Source: Betaproteobacteria bacterium
Lineage (GTDB): Bacteria; Pseudomonadota; Gammaproteobacteria; Burkholderiales; Gallionellaceae
Length of the DNA: 5,111 nucleotides
Direction: 5' to 3'
Assembly: GCA_028871775.1 (NCBI GenBank)
Contig: JAGWMH010000146.1
Location: 1 to 5,111, forward strand
Positions 1-4,905 of the stretch are shown here, piece by piece (position 1 is the first letter of the stretch; every line of letters begins with the position of its first letter). The position numbers and the translations under genes were made by a program. The notes under the pieces are model-generated. The model did no database searches and was not told where the DNA came from. It saw only the letters and a program-made list of their open reading frames with translations.

Positions 1-795
1 TTCCCAGCGCAACGCGGTAAAGGCATGGCCGCATTCCGGGCTGATCACGCACTTGACCTTCAAGCGCTCGGCCGCCACCACGATGCGGCTGACGATCTCG
101 CGCGCCAGATCGGAGGAGCCGATCTGGATGCCGCTGTTGGTCGCTTCGAACGCGTCTGCGGCCAGCGTCCAAGTCACCCCTGCCTGCTTGAAGATGCGGC
201 TTAGCGCGGACAGGTATTCGGGGAAGTTGATGATTTCCATCGAGGACATCAACACCAGATAGTCTGCGCCCTCGCGTTCCACCGGCACCTCGATGCCGGT
301 GTCGGCCTGCGCGTGTTTGATCTGCGCCTGCACCGCCGGCCACTTGACGCCCATCGGACTGCCGATGGTGACGGCGCGTGTCGTCGCGGCGATCAGGTCG
401 TCCGGCGCATGCCCCGAGGCGGACATGCCTTCGCGCATCTTGCGGATCATGTAGGTGATGTCATTGCCCACCGGGCAGACCATGGAGCAACGTCCGCACA
501 GGGTGCAACTGTCATAGACCAGCGGCTCCCACTCCGCCAGCTCTGCGTCCGTCACCGGTTTGGACAGGCCGAGCAGTTTGCCCAGGCTGCCCAGCAGGGT
601 ATATTCCCGCTGCCAGACGCGGCGCAGCGGTTCCAGTTTGTGGATCGGCGTGTATTTCGCCTCGCCGGTTTCGGTGTAGAACAGACACGCCTCGGCACAC
701 AGCCCGCAATGCACGCAACTGGAGAAGAAGCTGGCAATCGGAGCATCGATCACTTCCTTGAAGGCGTTGATGCCTCTCGCAAGAGTTGCACTCAT
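1..795 (-). CDS. isp2: Isp2-like Fe-S protein (HdrD/DsrK family), 3' end outside window
   Basis: The frame stays open from the ATG at 795 to the window edge, giving 265 residues; family members are roughly 400 or more, so the C-terminal part is missing. It has two [4Fe-4S] ferredoxin motifs, C27-x2-C30-x2-C33-x3-C37 and C97-x2-C100-x2-C103-x3-C107-P, followed by the start of a CCG-type domain (about residues 178-265, ending near SPECGHAF with C255). No signal peptide or membrane segment is visible, so it should sit on the cytoplasmic side. The start overlaps the isp1 stop as ATGA, with a weak AAGG ribosome site about 9 nt upstream. In Isp-type hydrogenases this protein is thought to take electrons from the heme protein Isp1 and pass them to a cytoplasmic acceptor, much as HdrD and DsrK do; the acceptor is not known here. 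The usual cysteines of the first CCG motif are not seen (see findings). A glycolate-oxidase GlcF-like role is ruled unlikely by the neighbours. Confidence 0.93.
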   Translation of the reverse strand, partial: MSATLARGINAFKEVIDAPIASFFSSCVHCGLCAEACLFYTETGEAKYTPIHKLEPLRRVWQREYTLLGSLGKLLGLSKPVTDAELAEWEPLVYDSCTLCGRCSMVCPVGNDITYMIRKMREGMSASGHAPDDLIAATTRAVTIGSPMGVKWPAVQAQIKHAQADTGIEVPVEREGADYLVLMSSMEIINFPEYLSALSRIFKQAGVTWTLAADAFEATNSGIQIGSSDLAREIVSRIVVAAERLKVKCVISPECGHAFTALRWE

Positions 796-1451
796 GACGC
801 CACACCTTTGCGCGCGGAGATGTCGCCGTTGTACCAGCGCGAGATGAACAGGGAGAAAGTGTGGAACAGTTTGGTGAACGGCAGCAACGCCAGCAGCAGC
901 CCTGCCGAGAACAGGTGCAGCGCCAGCATCAGGGTGTATTCCGACAGCAGGTGGTGATAGGCCAGGTAGCCGGTCAGCAACGGCAGCAGCGTCAACGCCC
1001 AGGCCAGGTAATCACCGTTGCCGGACAGCATGCGCTTCACCGGGTTGTTGAGGCGGTGCGCCAGCAGAATGCCCAAAGCCATCATCGCCGCCACCGCCAG
1101 AGCATCGACCAGCGGCGCAGGCAGCCCGGGCCAGCCGAGCCCCGTCATGCTGCGGATGAATTCGACGTGCGGCGCGAAAAAGAAAATCGTCACCAGCAGC
1201 CCAAGGTGGAACACATAACCGCCGATGTAAGTCACCGGGTCGCGTTTCAGCATGCCTTCCGGCGGCAACGAGCGCGTGGCCATGGTGCGCCAGCCGCTGC
1301 CGGGGCTGACTGTGCGAGGCCTTGCCAGATCTGCCTTGCGGCCGAGCGCGAAGATCTCGAACAGGCGCAGCACGACGCCCGCGACGCACAGCATCAAGGC
1401 CCAGTTCAGCGCGCTGCCGCGCGCGAAGGTCAGGAGATCGAGATGGCTCAT
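792..1451 (-). CDS. isp1: Isp1-like membrane cytochrome b subunit of [NiFe]-hydrogenase (NarI/DsrM-like)
   Basis: A 219-residue integral membrane protein. Five hydrophobic segments are visible at about 14-36, 76-94, 113-132, 147-165 and 171-193. Candidate heme b ligands are H82 in helix 2, H132 at the end of helix 3, H166/H167 after helix 4, and H179 and H197 flanking the end of helix 5. The 18-residue spacing of H179 and H197 equals that of the helix-5 heme ligands in NarI (H187/H205 in E. coli), and the stretch LPFTKLFHTFS is typical of NarI/DsrM-type proteins. It should carry electrons from periplasmic HynS across the membrane to Isp2. The start at 1451 overlaps the hynS stop as ATGA and has a strong GGGAGGA ribosome site just upstream; the frame stays open further upstream, but that part lies inside hynS in another frame and is not coding. 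The stop overlaps the isp2 start. HupC/HyaC-type cytochrome b is a less likely alternative because of the neighbouring isp2. Confidence 0.93.
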   Translation of the reverse strand: MSHLDLLTFARGSALNWALMLCVAGVVLRLFEIFALGRKADLARPRTVSPGSGWRTMATRSLPPEGMLKRDPVTYIGGYVFHLGLLVTIFFFAPHVEFIRSMTGLGWPGLPAPLVDALAVAAMMALGILLAHRLNNPVKRMLSGNGDYLAWALTLLPLLTGYLAYHHLLSEYTLMLALHLFSAGLLLALLPFTKLFHTFSLFISRWYNGDISARKGVAS

Positions 1452-2563
1452 TTGTCCTCCCGCGCCAGATCCTGCACGGTCACTTTTTCGTGTGCCGTTT
1501 TTGCAGCAGCCTTGGCCGAACGGTTGTGCCAGGTGATAACCACCCCTGCTGCCACGCCGGCTGCTGCTGCCGTACCCAGCATAGCGGGTGTCGCCGACAC
1601 CGGCATGGACAAGGCCTTGTAGAGTGGCCCGGCATCCCAAAAATTCGGCTCTGAACAGCCGATGCAGCCGTGGCCGGACTGGATGGGGAAGCTGGTACCA
1701 TCGTTCCACTTCGTCGTGGCGCAGGCGTTGTAGGTCACCGGCCCTTTGCAGCCGAGCTCGAACAGGCACCAGCCCTTCCGCGCCGCCTCGTCGTCGAAGC
1801 TCTTTGCGAACTTGCCCTGGTCGTAGAACGGGCGGCGGTAACAACGGTCATGGATCGTTTCGCCGTAAAAAGATTTCGGGCGGCCCAACTCGTCCAGTTC
1901 GGGGATGCTGCCGAAAGTCAGGAAGTGCGCCAGCACCCCGGTCATCACCACCGGGATCGGCGGGCAGCCGGGGACATTGATGATGGGTTTGTCCTTGACG
2001 ATGTCGCCCACCGCAACCGCGCCCGTCGGGTTCGGGTCGGCCTTGGGGATGCCGCCGAAGGCCGCGCAGGTTCCCACCGCAACGATGGCTGCCGCGCCCT
2101 TTGCCGTCTCCACCAGCATGTCGTGGTTGCTGATGCCGGCGATGGTGGAGAAGCCGGGATTGCCCAGCGGAATCGAGCCATCTACCACCAGCAGATATTT
2201 GCCGGCATTGTCCTGCATCGCCTGCTCACGCGCATGTTCGGCAGCCTCAGCCGAAGCGGCTTGCAGCGTGTGGTGGTAGTCGAGCGAGATCAGGTCGAAG
2301 ATCAGGTTTTCCAGCGTCGGCGAATGCGAACGCGTGATGGATTCGGTGCAGCCGGTGCATTCCTGGAAAGAAAGCCAGATCACCGATTGCCGCCGCGCTT
2401 TGCTGATGGCCTCGGCCACTGCGCTTGCCATCGAAGGCGGCAGCGCCAGCAGTGCGGCCAGAGAGGTGCAGAATTTCAGGAATTCGCGGCGGCTGATACC
2501 GCGCTGCGCCAAGCCTTCGCCTACGGTTCCGGGCAATGCCTCCGGTTGCTGTGCCTGCTTCAT
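1448..2563 (-). CDS. hynS: Isp-type [NiFe]-hydrogenase small subunit, Tat-exported
   Basis: A 371-residue electron-transfer subunit of a periplasm-facing uptake hydrogenase. The N-terminus has a Tat signal, SRREFLKF (R25-R26), a hydrophobic stretch to about 43 and a likely cleavage after ASA (46-48). Proximal [4Fe-4S] ligands are C69, C72, C166 and C200 (motifs ECTGCTES, GTCAAFGG, PGCPP). Distal [4Fe-4S] ligands are H238, C241, C266 and C272. Medial [3Fe-4S] ligands are C281, C300 and C303. A C-terminal helix at about 325-345 would anchor it in the membrane, leaving a charged 26-residue tail on the cytoplasmic side. G71 and G171 stand where oxygen-tolerant enzymes have two extra cysteines, so a normal proximal cluster is expected. 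The ATG at 2563 has AGGAGG 4 nt upstream and lies about 26 nt downstream of the predicted transcription start. It is first in the structural operon; isp1 and isp2 follow with overlapping ends. Its partner, the large subunit, is not in the window. Confidence 0.97.
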   Translation of the reverse strand: MKQAQQPEALPGTVGEGLAQRGISRREFLKFCTSLAALLALPPSMASAVAEAISKARRQSVIWLSFQECTGCTESITRSHSPTLENLIFDLISLDYHHTLQAASAEAAEHAREQAMQDNAGKYLLVVDGSIPLGNPGFSTIAGISNHDMLVETAKGAAAIVAVGTCAAFGGIPKADPNPTGAVAVGDIVKDKPIINVPGCPPIPVVMTGVLAHFLTFGSIPELDELGRPKSFYGETIHDRCYRRPFYDQGKFAKSFDDEAARKGWCLFELGCKGPVTYNACATTKWNDGTSFPIQSGHGCIGCSEPNFWDAGPLYKALSMPVSATPAMLGTAAAAGVAAGVVITWHNRSAKAAAKTAHEKVTVQDLAREDK

Positions 2564-2567
2564 GTTG

Positions 2568-2573
2568 CCTCCT
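2568..2573 (-). promoter_or_regulatory. Shine-Dalgarno site of hynS
   Basis: Full AGGAGG match on the minus strand, 4 nt before the ATG at 2563. It is the strongest ribosome site in the window along with that of isp1, and it fixes the hynS start. Confidence 0.85.
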
Positions 2574-2595
2574 CGTGGTCGGGGAACGCAGGAGT

Positions 2596-2624
2596 ATTCT
2601 GCGCGGCTAATCTGCCTGGGTCAA
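2596..2624 (-). promoter_or_regulatory. Predicted sigma70-type promoter of the hynS operon
   Basis: On the minus strand, TTGACC (2624-2619; 5 of 6 matches to TTGACA) is followed after exactly 17 nt by CAGAAT (2601-2596; 4 of 6 matches to TATAAT). A start near 2589 would give a leader of about 26 nt before the hynS ATG. The upstream terminator at 2840-2863 makes a separate promoter here necessary if that terminator is efficient. No sigma54 -24/-12 pattern was seen. This is a pattern match only. Confidence 0.55.
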
Positions 2625-2649
2625 CTCATACGATGATCTGATTAGCCGC
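2603..2649. promoter_or_regulatory. 10-bp perfect inverted repeat around the hynS -35 box (possible operator)
   Basis: The arms are gcggctaatc (2603-2612) and gattagccgc (2640-2649), a perfect 10-bp match with a 27-bp gap. One arm lies inside the -35/-10 spacer of the predicted promoter; the other is upstream of the -35 box. The arm centres are 37 bp apart, about 3.5 helical turns. This would suit a regulator binding two half-sites or making a small loop. The regulator is unknown. A hairpin role in RNA is unlikely because the upstream arm would not be transcribed from this promoter. Confidence 0.45.
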
Positions 2650-2663
2650 CAGGTTCAGCACAC

Positions 2664-2700
2664 GTCATTGCGAGGAGGCGTAGCCGACGCGGCAATCCAG
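2664..2700 (+). repeat. Interspersed palindromic repeat, unit 1
   Basis: Starts gtcattgcgagg and ends ggcaatccag, 37 bp. The inner ends attgc and gcaat pair, so each unit can fold as a hairpin. The ends match those of the other units in this spacer while the middle differs. This kind of element (REP/BIME-like, 'cattgcgag...gcaatcc') is scattered in many bacterial genomes. Confidence 0.85.
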
Positions 2701-2730
2701 TCGGTGCAGTACCAGACTCAAAGAAAATCT

Positions 2731-2760
2731 CTGGATTGCTTCACTACGTTCGCAATGACG
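2731..2760 (-). repeat. Interspersed palindromic repeat, unit 2, inverted
   Basis: Read on the minus strand it starts cgtcattgcgaacg and ends gaagcaatccag, 30 bp. It faces unit 1 head to tail-inverted, with 30 bp between them, as in a BIME-like pair. Confidence 0.85.
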
Positions 2761-2768
2761 CTCTCCTT

Positions 2769-2787
2769 GTCATTGCGAGGAGGCGCC
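2769..2787 (+). repeat. Interspersed repeat, truncated unit 3a
   Basis: Only the head (gtcattgcgaggaggcgcc, 19 bp) is present; the gcaatccag end is missing because the next unit begins immediately. Its head is almost the same as that of unit 4. Confidence 0.75.
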
Positions 2788-2816
2788 GTCACTGCGAGCG
2801 AAGCGAAGCAATCCAG
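2788..2816 (+). repeat. Interspersed palindromic repeat, unit 3b
   Basis: Starts gtcactgcgagcg and ends gaagcaatccag, 29 bp, directly abutting the truncated head of unit 3a. It differs from the consensus by cactgcg in place of cattgcg. It is closest to unit 2 among the copies here. Confidence 0.8.
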
Positions 2817-2839
2817 TTAATCAAAAATGCCTTATGAGT

Positions 2840-2863
2840 AAAAAAACACCTGGATTGCCAGGT
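2840..2863 (-). terminator. Intrinsic terminator after hupD
   Basis: On the minus strand, ACCTGG (2863-2858), loop CAAT and CCAGGT (2853-2848) form a perfect 6-bp stem, followed after one G by seven Ts (2846-2840). It lies about 50 nt after the hupD stop and should end the hypC-hupK-hupD transcript. The stem is partly made from the ggcaatccagg end of repeat unit 4. Confidence 0.75.
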
Positions 2864-2908
2864 CCCGCCACGCTTTGCTCGCGGCTAAAGGCGCTCCTCG
2901 CAATGACG
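2850..2908 (-). repeat. Interspersed palindromic repeat, unit 4, long inverted copy
   Basis: Read on the minus strand it starts cgtcattgcgaggagcgcc and ends ggcaatccagg, 59 bp. It is about 22-30 bp longer than the other complete units because of a longer middle section. It begins 6 nt after the hupD stop codon, and its end overlaps the terminator stem. Confidence 0.75.
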
Positions 2909-2914
2909 GCTCTT

Positions 2915-3400
2915 TTAAATTGCCGCATCTGGGTGACTCGCAAAACGTCCGATGATCTCGGAGGCGGTGGCGCATATTTCCGGCAGTGCTGCCGCGACCG
3001 CCGGCGTCAGCGCCTCGCCCCAATCCACCACTGCCGGCTGGATGCCGATCAGGGCGCGTTGCTCCGGCCAGTGTCCGGTGAGGCGCGAGACCAACATCAG
3101 ATCGAGCAGCCCCACTTCATGCACGCTGCTCTTGCGATTTGCTCCCAGGAAACGATCCATTTCCTCGCCCTCGAAACTGCGCACCGTTCCCGGTGGCGAA
3201 CCAAGCTCGGCGGCATCGATCACCAGTAGGTCAGCGCATTCGCTGATCGGCACGGCCAGCGTGAAAGACAGTGTGCCGCCATCGAGGAATTCCATATCCG
3301 CGCGAGCACCGAATCGTGCTTCCAGTTCGCGCATGGCTACGACGCCCACGCCTTCGTCTGCAAGCAGCGTGTTGCCGATGCCCAGCACCAGTATTTTCAT
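2915..3400 (-). CDS. hupD: Hydrogenase maturation endopeptidase (HupD/HyaD/HybD family)
   Basis: A 161-residue cytoplasmic protease, the normal length for the family. It cuts the C-terminal tail from the hydrogenase large subunit after nickel is in place, which lets the subunit close and pair with the small subunit. The opening MKILVLGIGNTLLADEGVGV is the family signature. The three nickel-sensing residues of HybD (E16, D62, H93) are matched here by E16, D62 and H94. The ATG at 3400 overlaps the hupK stop as ATGA, and no strong ribosome site is seen, so translation is probably coupled. An ATG six bases earlier would add only Met-Gly. The frame is open further upstream, but that is inside hupK. 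Its substrate should be the large subunit encoded past the left edge. Confidence 0.96.
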   Translation of the reverse strand: MKILVLGIGNTLLADEGVGVVAMRELEARFGARADMEFLDGGTLSFTLAVPISECADLLVIDAAELGSPPGTVRSFEGEEMDRFLGANRKSSVHEVGLLDLMLVSRLTGHWPEQRALIGIQPAVVDWGEALTPAVAAALPEICATASEIIGRFASHPDAAI

Positions 3401-4362
3401 GCCCATTCCAGTTCCCAGGGCACGCAGGGATCGAGCGCTGCGACGGCGCGCGCGACACGCCGCAACAGCGAGTCGCGATTCCCGGCCTCTTGCCCCAGCA
3501 GATGATCGGCCAGCACTCCCTGCGGGTGGAAATTCCATTCGGTGGGAGCGGCGATCAGGTAGTCGGCGACACGCTCCCCATCGAGCACGATCTCATGCAT
3601 CAATAAGCCGCGGGCAGTCTCCACGAGTGAGCGGCCGATACCGGGCGCAACGGCTGCCGCACTCACGGTGCCGCCGGCCCCGGCCCGGTCATCGCCCGCC
3701 GCCCAATCCAGTGGCTCGCCGAGGCGCGCCAGCCAGCGCGTGGAAAGAAACGATGCTGGGTTTTCGGTTTTCTGCCGTTGCCGCGCGATGGCGCCGGTCT
3801 CCGCCGCTGCACCGCGCCACTCGGGCAGGCGGCAGAACCCGGCAGTCAATCGCGGCCATTCTGCCAAGGAATTTTTTGCATCGAATGAGGGCAGCATGAG
3901 GGTCCGGGGAGAATGCGGTTCGTCTGCCTGTTGCAAGCGCAAGCGAAGCGCCGCAATGCGCGGGCCGGTCAGCAGCGCATGCAGCTCATCGCGGCGCCCT
4001 TCCGCAATCCATTTTGCAGCGTCGATGAATTCCTGCTGCAATGCTCCCTCCCCCAGCAGCGGCGGCAGATCGAGCAGCCAGCGCCAAAGATGCTCGCGCA
4101 ATACTTCGCGTTGAACGCCTGGATCGAGTCGCAACACACATTCCTCTCCGCGCGCGGCGGCCAACGCCAGAACCGCTGCACGCGACTGCGCCTCGCCACA
4201 AAGCGCAAACAACAAGGAAACCAATCGCACCGTTTGATCCGCCGTACGGCCACGCAAGGCTCGCGCTATGTCCGGGCGTTCACTGCTGACCTGCACCGCG
4301 CTGACTCGGCCATCGGCACAAGCAAGCCGCAGTCGCACACAGCCGGTATCGAAGTTCGGCAT
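3397..4362 (-). CDS. hupK: HupK/HoxV-like hydrogenase assembly protein
   Basis: A 321-residue protein that looks like a decayed copy of a [NiFe]-hydrogenase large subunit. Its C-terminal half has ETARGLLMH (248-256) and AAPTEWNFHP (271-280), which match the large-subunit EAPRG..H and PTxWN motifs. It ends with ALDPCVPWELEWA (D311-P-C313), like the large-subunit DPCxxC but without the second cysteine and the His and tail that the protease removes. Near the N-terminus, LCGEAQ (C55) stands where the first CxxC would be, with only one cysteine left. Such proteins (HupK, HoxV) are proposed scaffolds on which the Fe(CN)2CO group is built or passed on with the HypC-type partner. The start is ATG at 4362, sharing one base with the hypC stop (TGATG); a GTG directly before it at 4365 is an alternative. 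No clear ribosome site, so coupling to hypC is likely. The stop overlaps hupD. Confidence 0.87.
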   Translation of the reverse strand: MPNFDTGCVRLRLACADGRVSAVQVSSERPDIARALRGRTADQTVRLVSLLFALCGEAQSRAAVLALAAARGEECVLRLDPGVQREVLREHLWRWLLDLPPLLGEGALQQEFIDAAKWIAEGRRDELHALLTGPRIAALRLRLQQADEPHSPRTLMLPSFDAKNSLAEWPRLTAGFCRLPEWRGAAAETGAIARQRQKTENPASFLSTRWLARLGEPLDWAAGDDRAGAGGTVSAAAVAPGIGRSLVETARGLLMHEIVLDGERVADYLIAAPTEWNFHPQGVLADHLLGQEAGNRDSLLRRVARAVAALDPCVPWELEWA

Positions 4363-4631
4363 CACTGATGTGTTGTGAGATATGGAAAGTAGGCATCTAG
4401 ATTGGTCTTACCCTGCAATGCTGCCGCGACGCCATCGAGTGCAAGGTTTATTTCGGCCGCTAGCTGCACCGTCAGTTTTTCGCGAGCCCACCCGTGCACG
4501 GCATACACCCAGTCACCGGGTGATGTTTCCCCCAGCAAGAGAATATTGAGCCGTTCGCGCCGGCCACGCCCCTCACACCATGCAAACACGCCATCTACTT
4601 CGACAACTTGCATGGGAATGCCAAGACACAT
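4362..4631 (-). CDS. hupF: HypC/HupF/HoxL-family hydrogenase maturation chaperone
   Basis: An 89-residue protein starting MCLGIPMQVVEV. Cys2, exposed after removal of Met1, is the residue that HypC proteins use to hold the iron of the Fe(CN)2CO unit and to bind the large-subunit precursor. GRGRRERLNILLLGE (21-35) and PGDWVYAVHGWAREKL (38-53) fit the family core, and the GRG form is closer to HupF/HoxL, the operon-linked paralogues, than to general HypC. The start at 4631 is fixed by the MC motif and by GAGGGA 8 nt upstream; an ATG 30 bases earlier would bury Cys2 and is rejected. It is first in the maturation operon, overlapping hupK by one base. The symbol hypC would also be acceptable. Confidence 0.93.
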   Translation of the reverse strand: MCLGIPMQVVEVDGVFAWCEGRGRRERLNILLLGETSPGDWVYAVHGWAREKLTVQLAAEINLALDGVAAALQGKTNLDAYFPYLTTHQ

Positions 4632-4672
4632 GGTGAGCTTCCCTCGGTATTCGTCTTCCAACGGATATGTTC

Positions 4673-4681
4673 ATACTACCA
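4673..4681 (-). promoter_or_regulatory. Possible extended -10 promoter of the hypC/hupF operon
   Basis: TGgTAGTAT on the minus strand combines a TG extension with a 4-of-6 match to TATAAT; no convincing -35 box is seen. It lies about 42 nt before the hypC start. A promoter is expected somewhere between 4632 and 4864 because a terminator precedes. Weak match. Confidence 0.25.
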
Positions 4682-4864
4682 GTTTCTCATCTTGTTCAGC
4701 GGCGAGCCAGTCATCCGGAAACTGCATCGCTGATTTGTAACCCGGCATCGAGTGCGGCGTGTCTGGTCGCAGAATGGGGTGTACTGTTGCAGGGGCAATA
4801 CGCGACTGTCTGGCATCAGGCAGGCCGGCGAGGTCTTTAATGCGTGGGCGACGTGGCCGTTTTG

Positions 4865-4892
4865 AAAAGAAAAGCTGAACCGTGTTGTTCAG
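4865..4892 (-). terminator. Probable intrinsic terminator after the lipoprotein gene
   Basis: On the minus strand, CTGAAC (4892-4887), a 6-nt loop and GTTCAG (4880-4875) make a 6-bp stem followed by CTTTTCTTTTC. It starts 14 nt after the stop at 4906. The stem is short and half AT and the T tract is broken by C, so it may be only partly efficient. Confidence 0.55.
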
Positions 4893-4905
4893 TCAACATT
4901 CCTGA

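Noticed and set aside
861..1622. Plus-strand open frame (253 codons) opposite isp1
   Set aside because: Gln/Arg-rich low-complexity product that mirrors the Leu/Ala codons of the membrane protein on the other strand.
1452..1844. Upstream extension of the isp1 frame
   Set aside because: It lies inside hynS in another frame, lacks sense as protein, and the ATGA overlap plus GGGAGGA site fix the isp1 start at 1451.
1670..2641. Long plus-strand open frame (323 codons) opposite hynS
   Set aside because: Arg/Gln/Ala-rich translation with no family features, fully opposite the well-supported hynS; an antisense shadow typical of GC-rich DNA.
2564..2663. Sigma54 or FNR site at the hynS promoter
   Set aside because: No GG-N10-GC pair with proper -24/-12 context and no TTGAT-N4-ATCAA palindrome on either strand.
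2664..2908. CRISPR array
   Set aside because: Units alternate in orientation, vary in length and middle sequence, and lack regular spacers; this is a REP/BIME-like cluster.
2832..3023. Minus-strand open frame of 63 codons across the repeats
   Set aside because: Made mostly of repeat sequence and the hupD end in another frame; no ribosome site.
2952..3899. Plus-strand open frame (315 codons) opposite hupD and hupK
   Set aside because: Ser/Arg/Pro-rich product, opposite two recognisable genes that overlap in the expected operon manner.
4632..4661. Earlier ATG for the hypC-like gene (10 extra residues)
   Set aside because: Would move the functional Cys away from position 2; the downstream ATG has GAGGGA at 8 nt and the MC start of the family.
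4774..4878. Plus-strand small frame of 34 codons (MGCTVAGAIR..., Arg-rich end)
   Set aside because: No ribosome site, no recognisable similarity, and it overlaps the terminator hairpin; cannot be told from chance.
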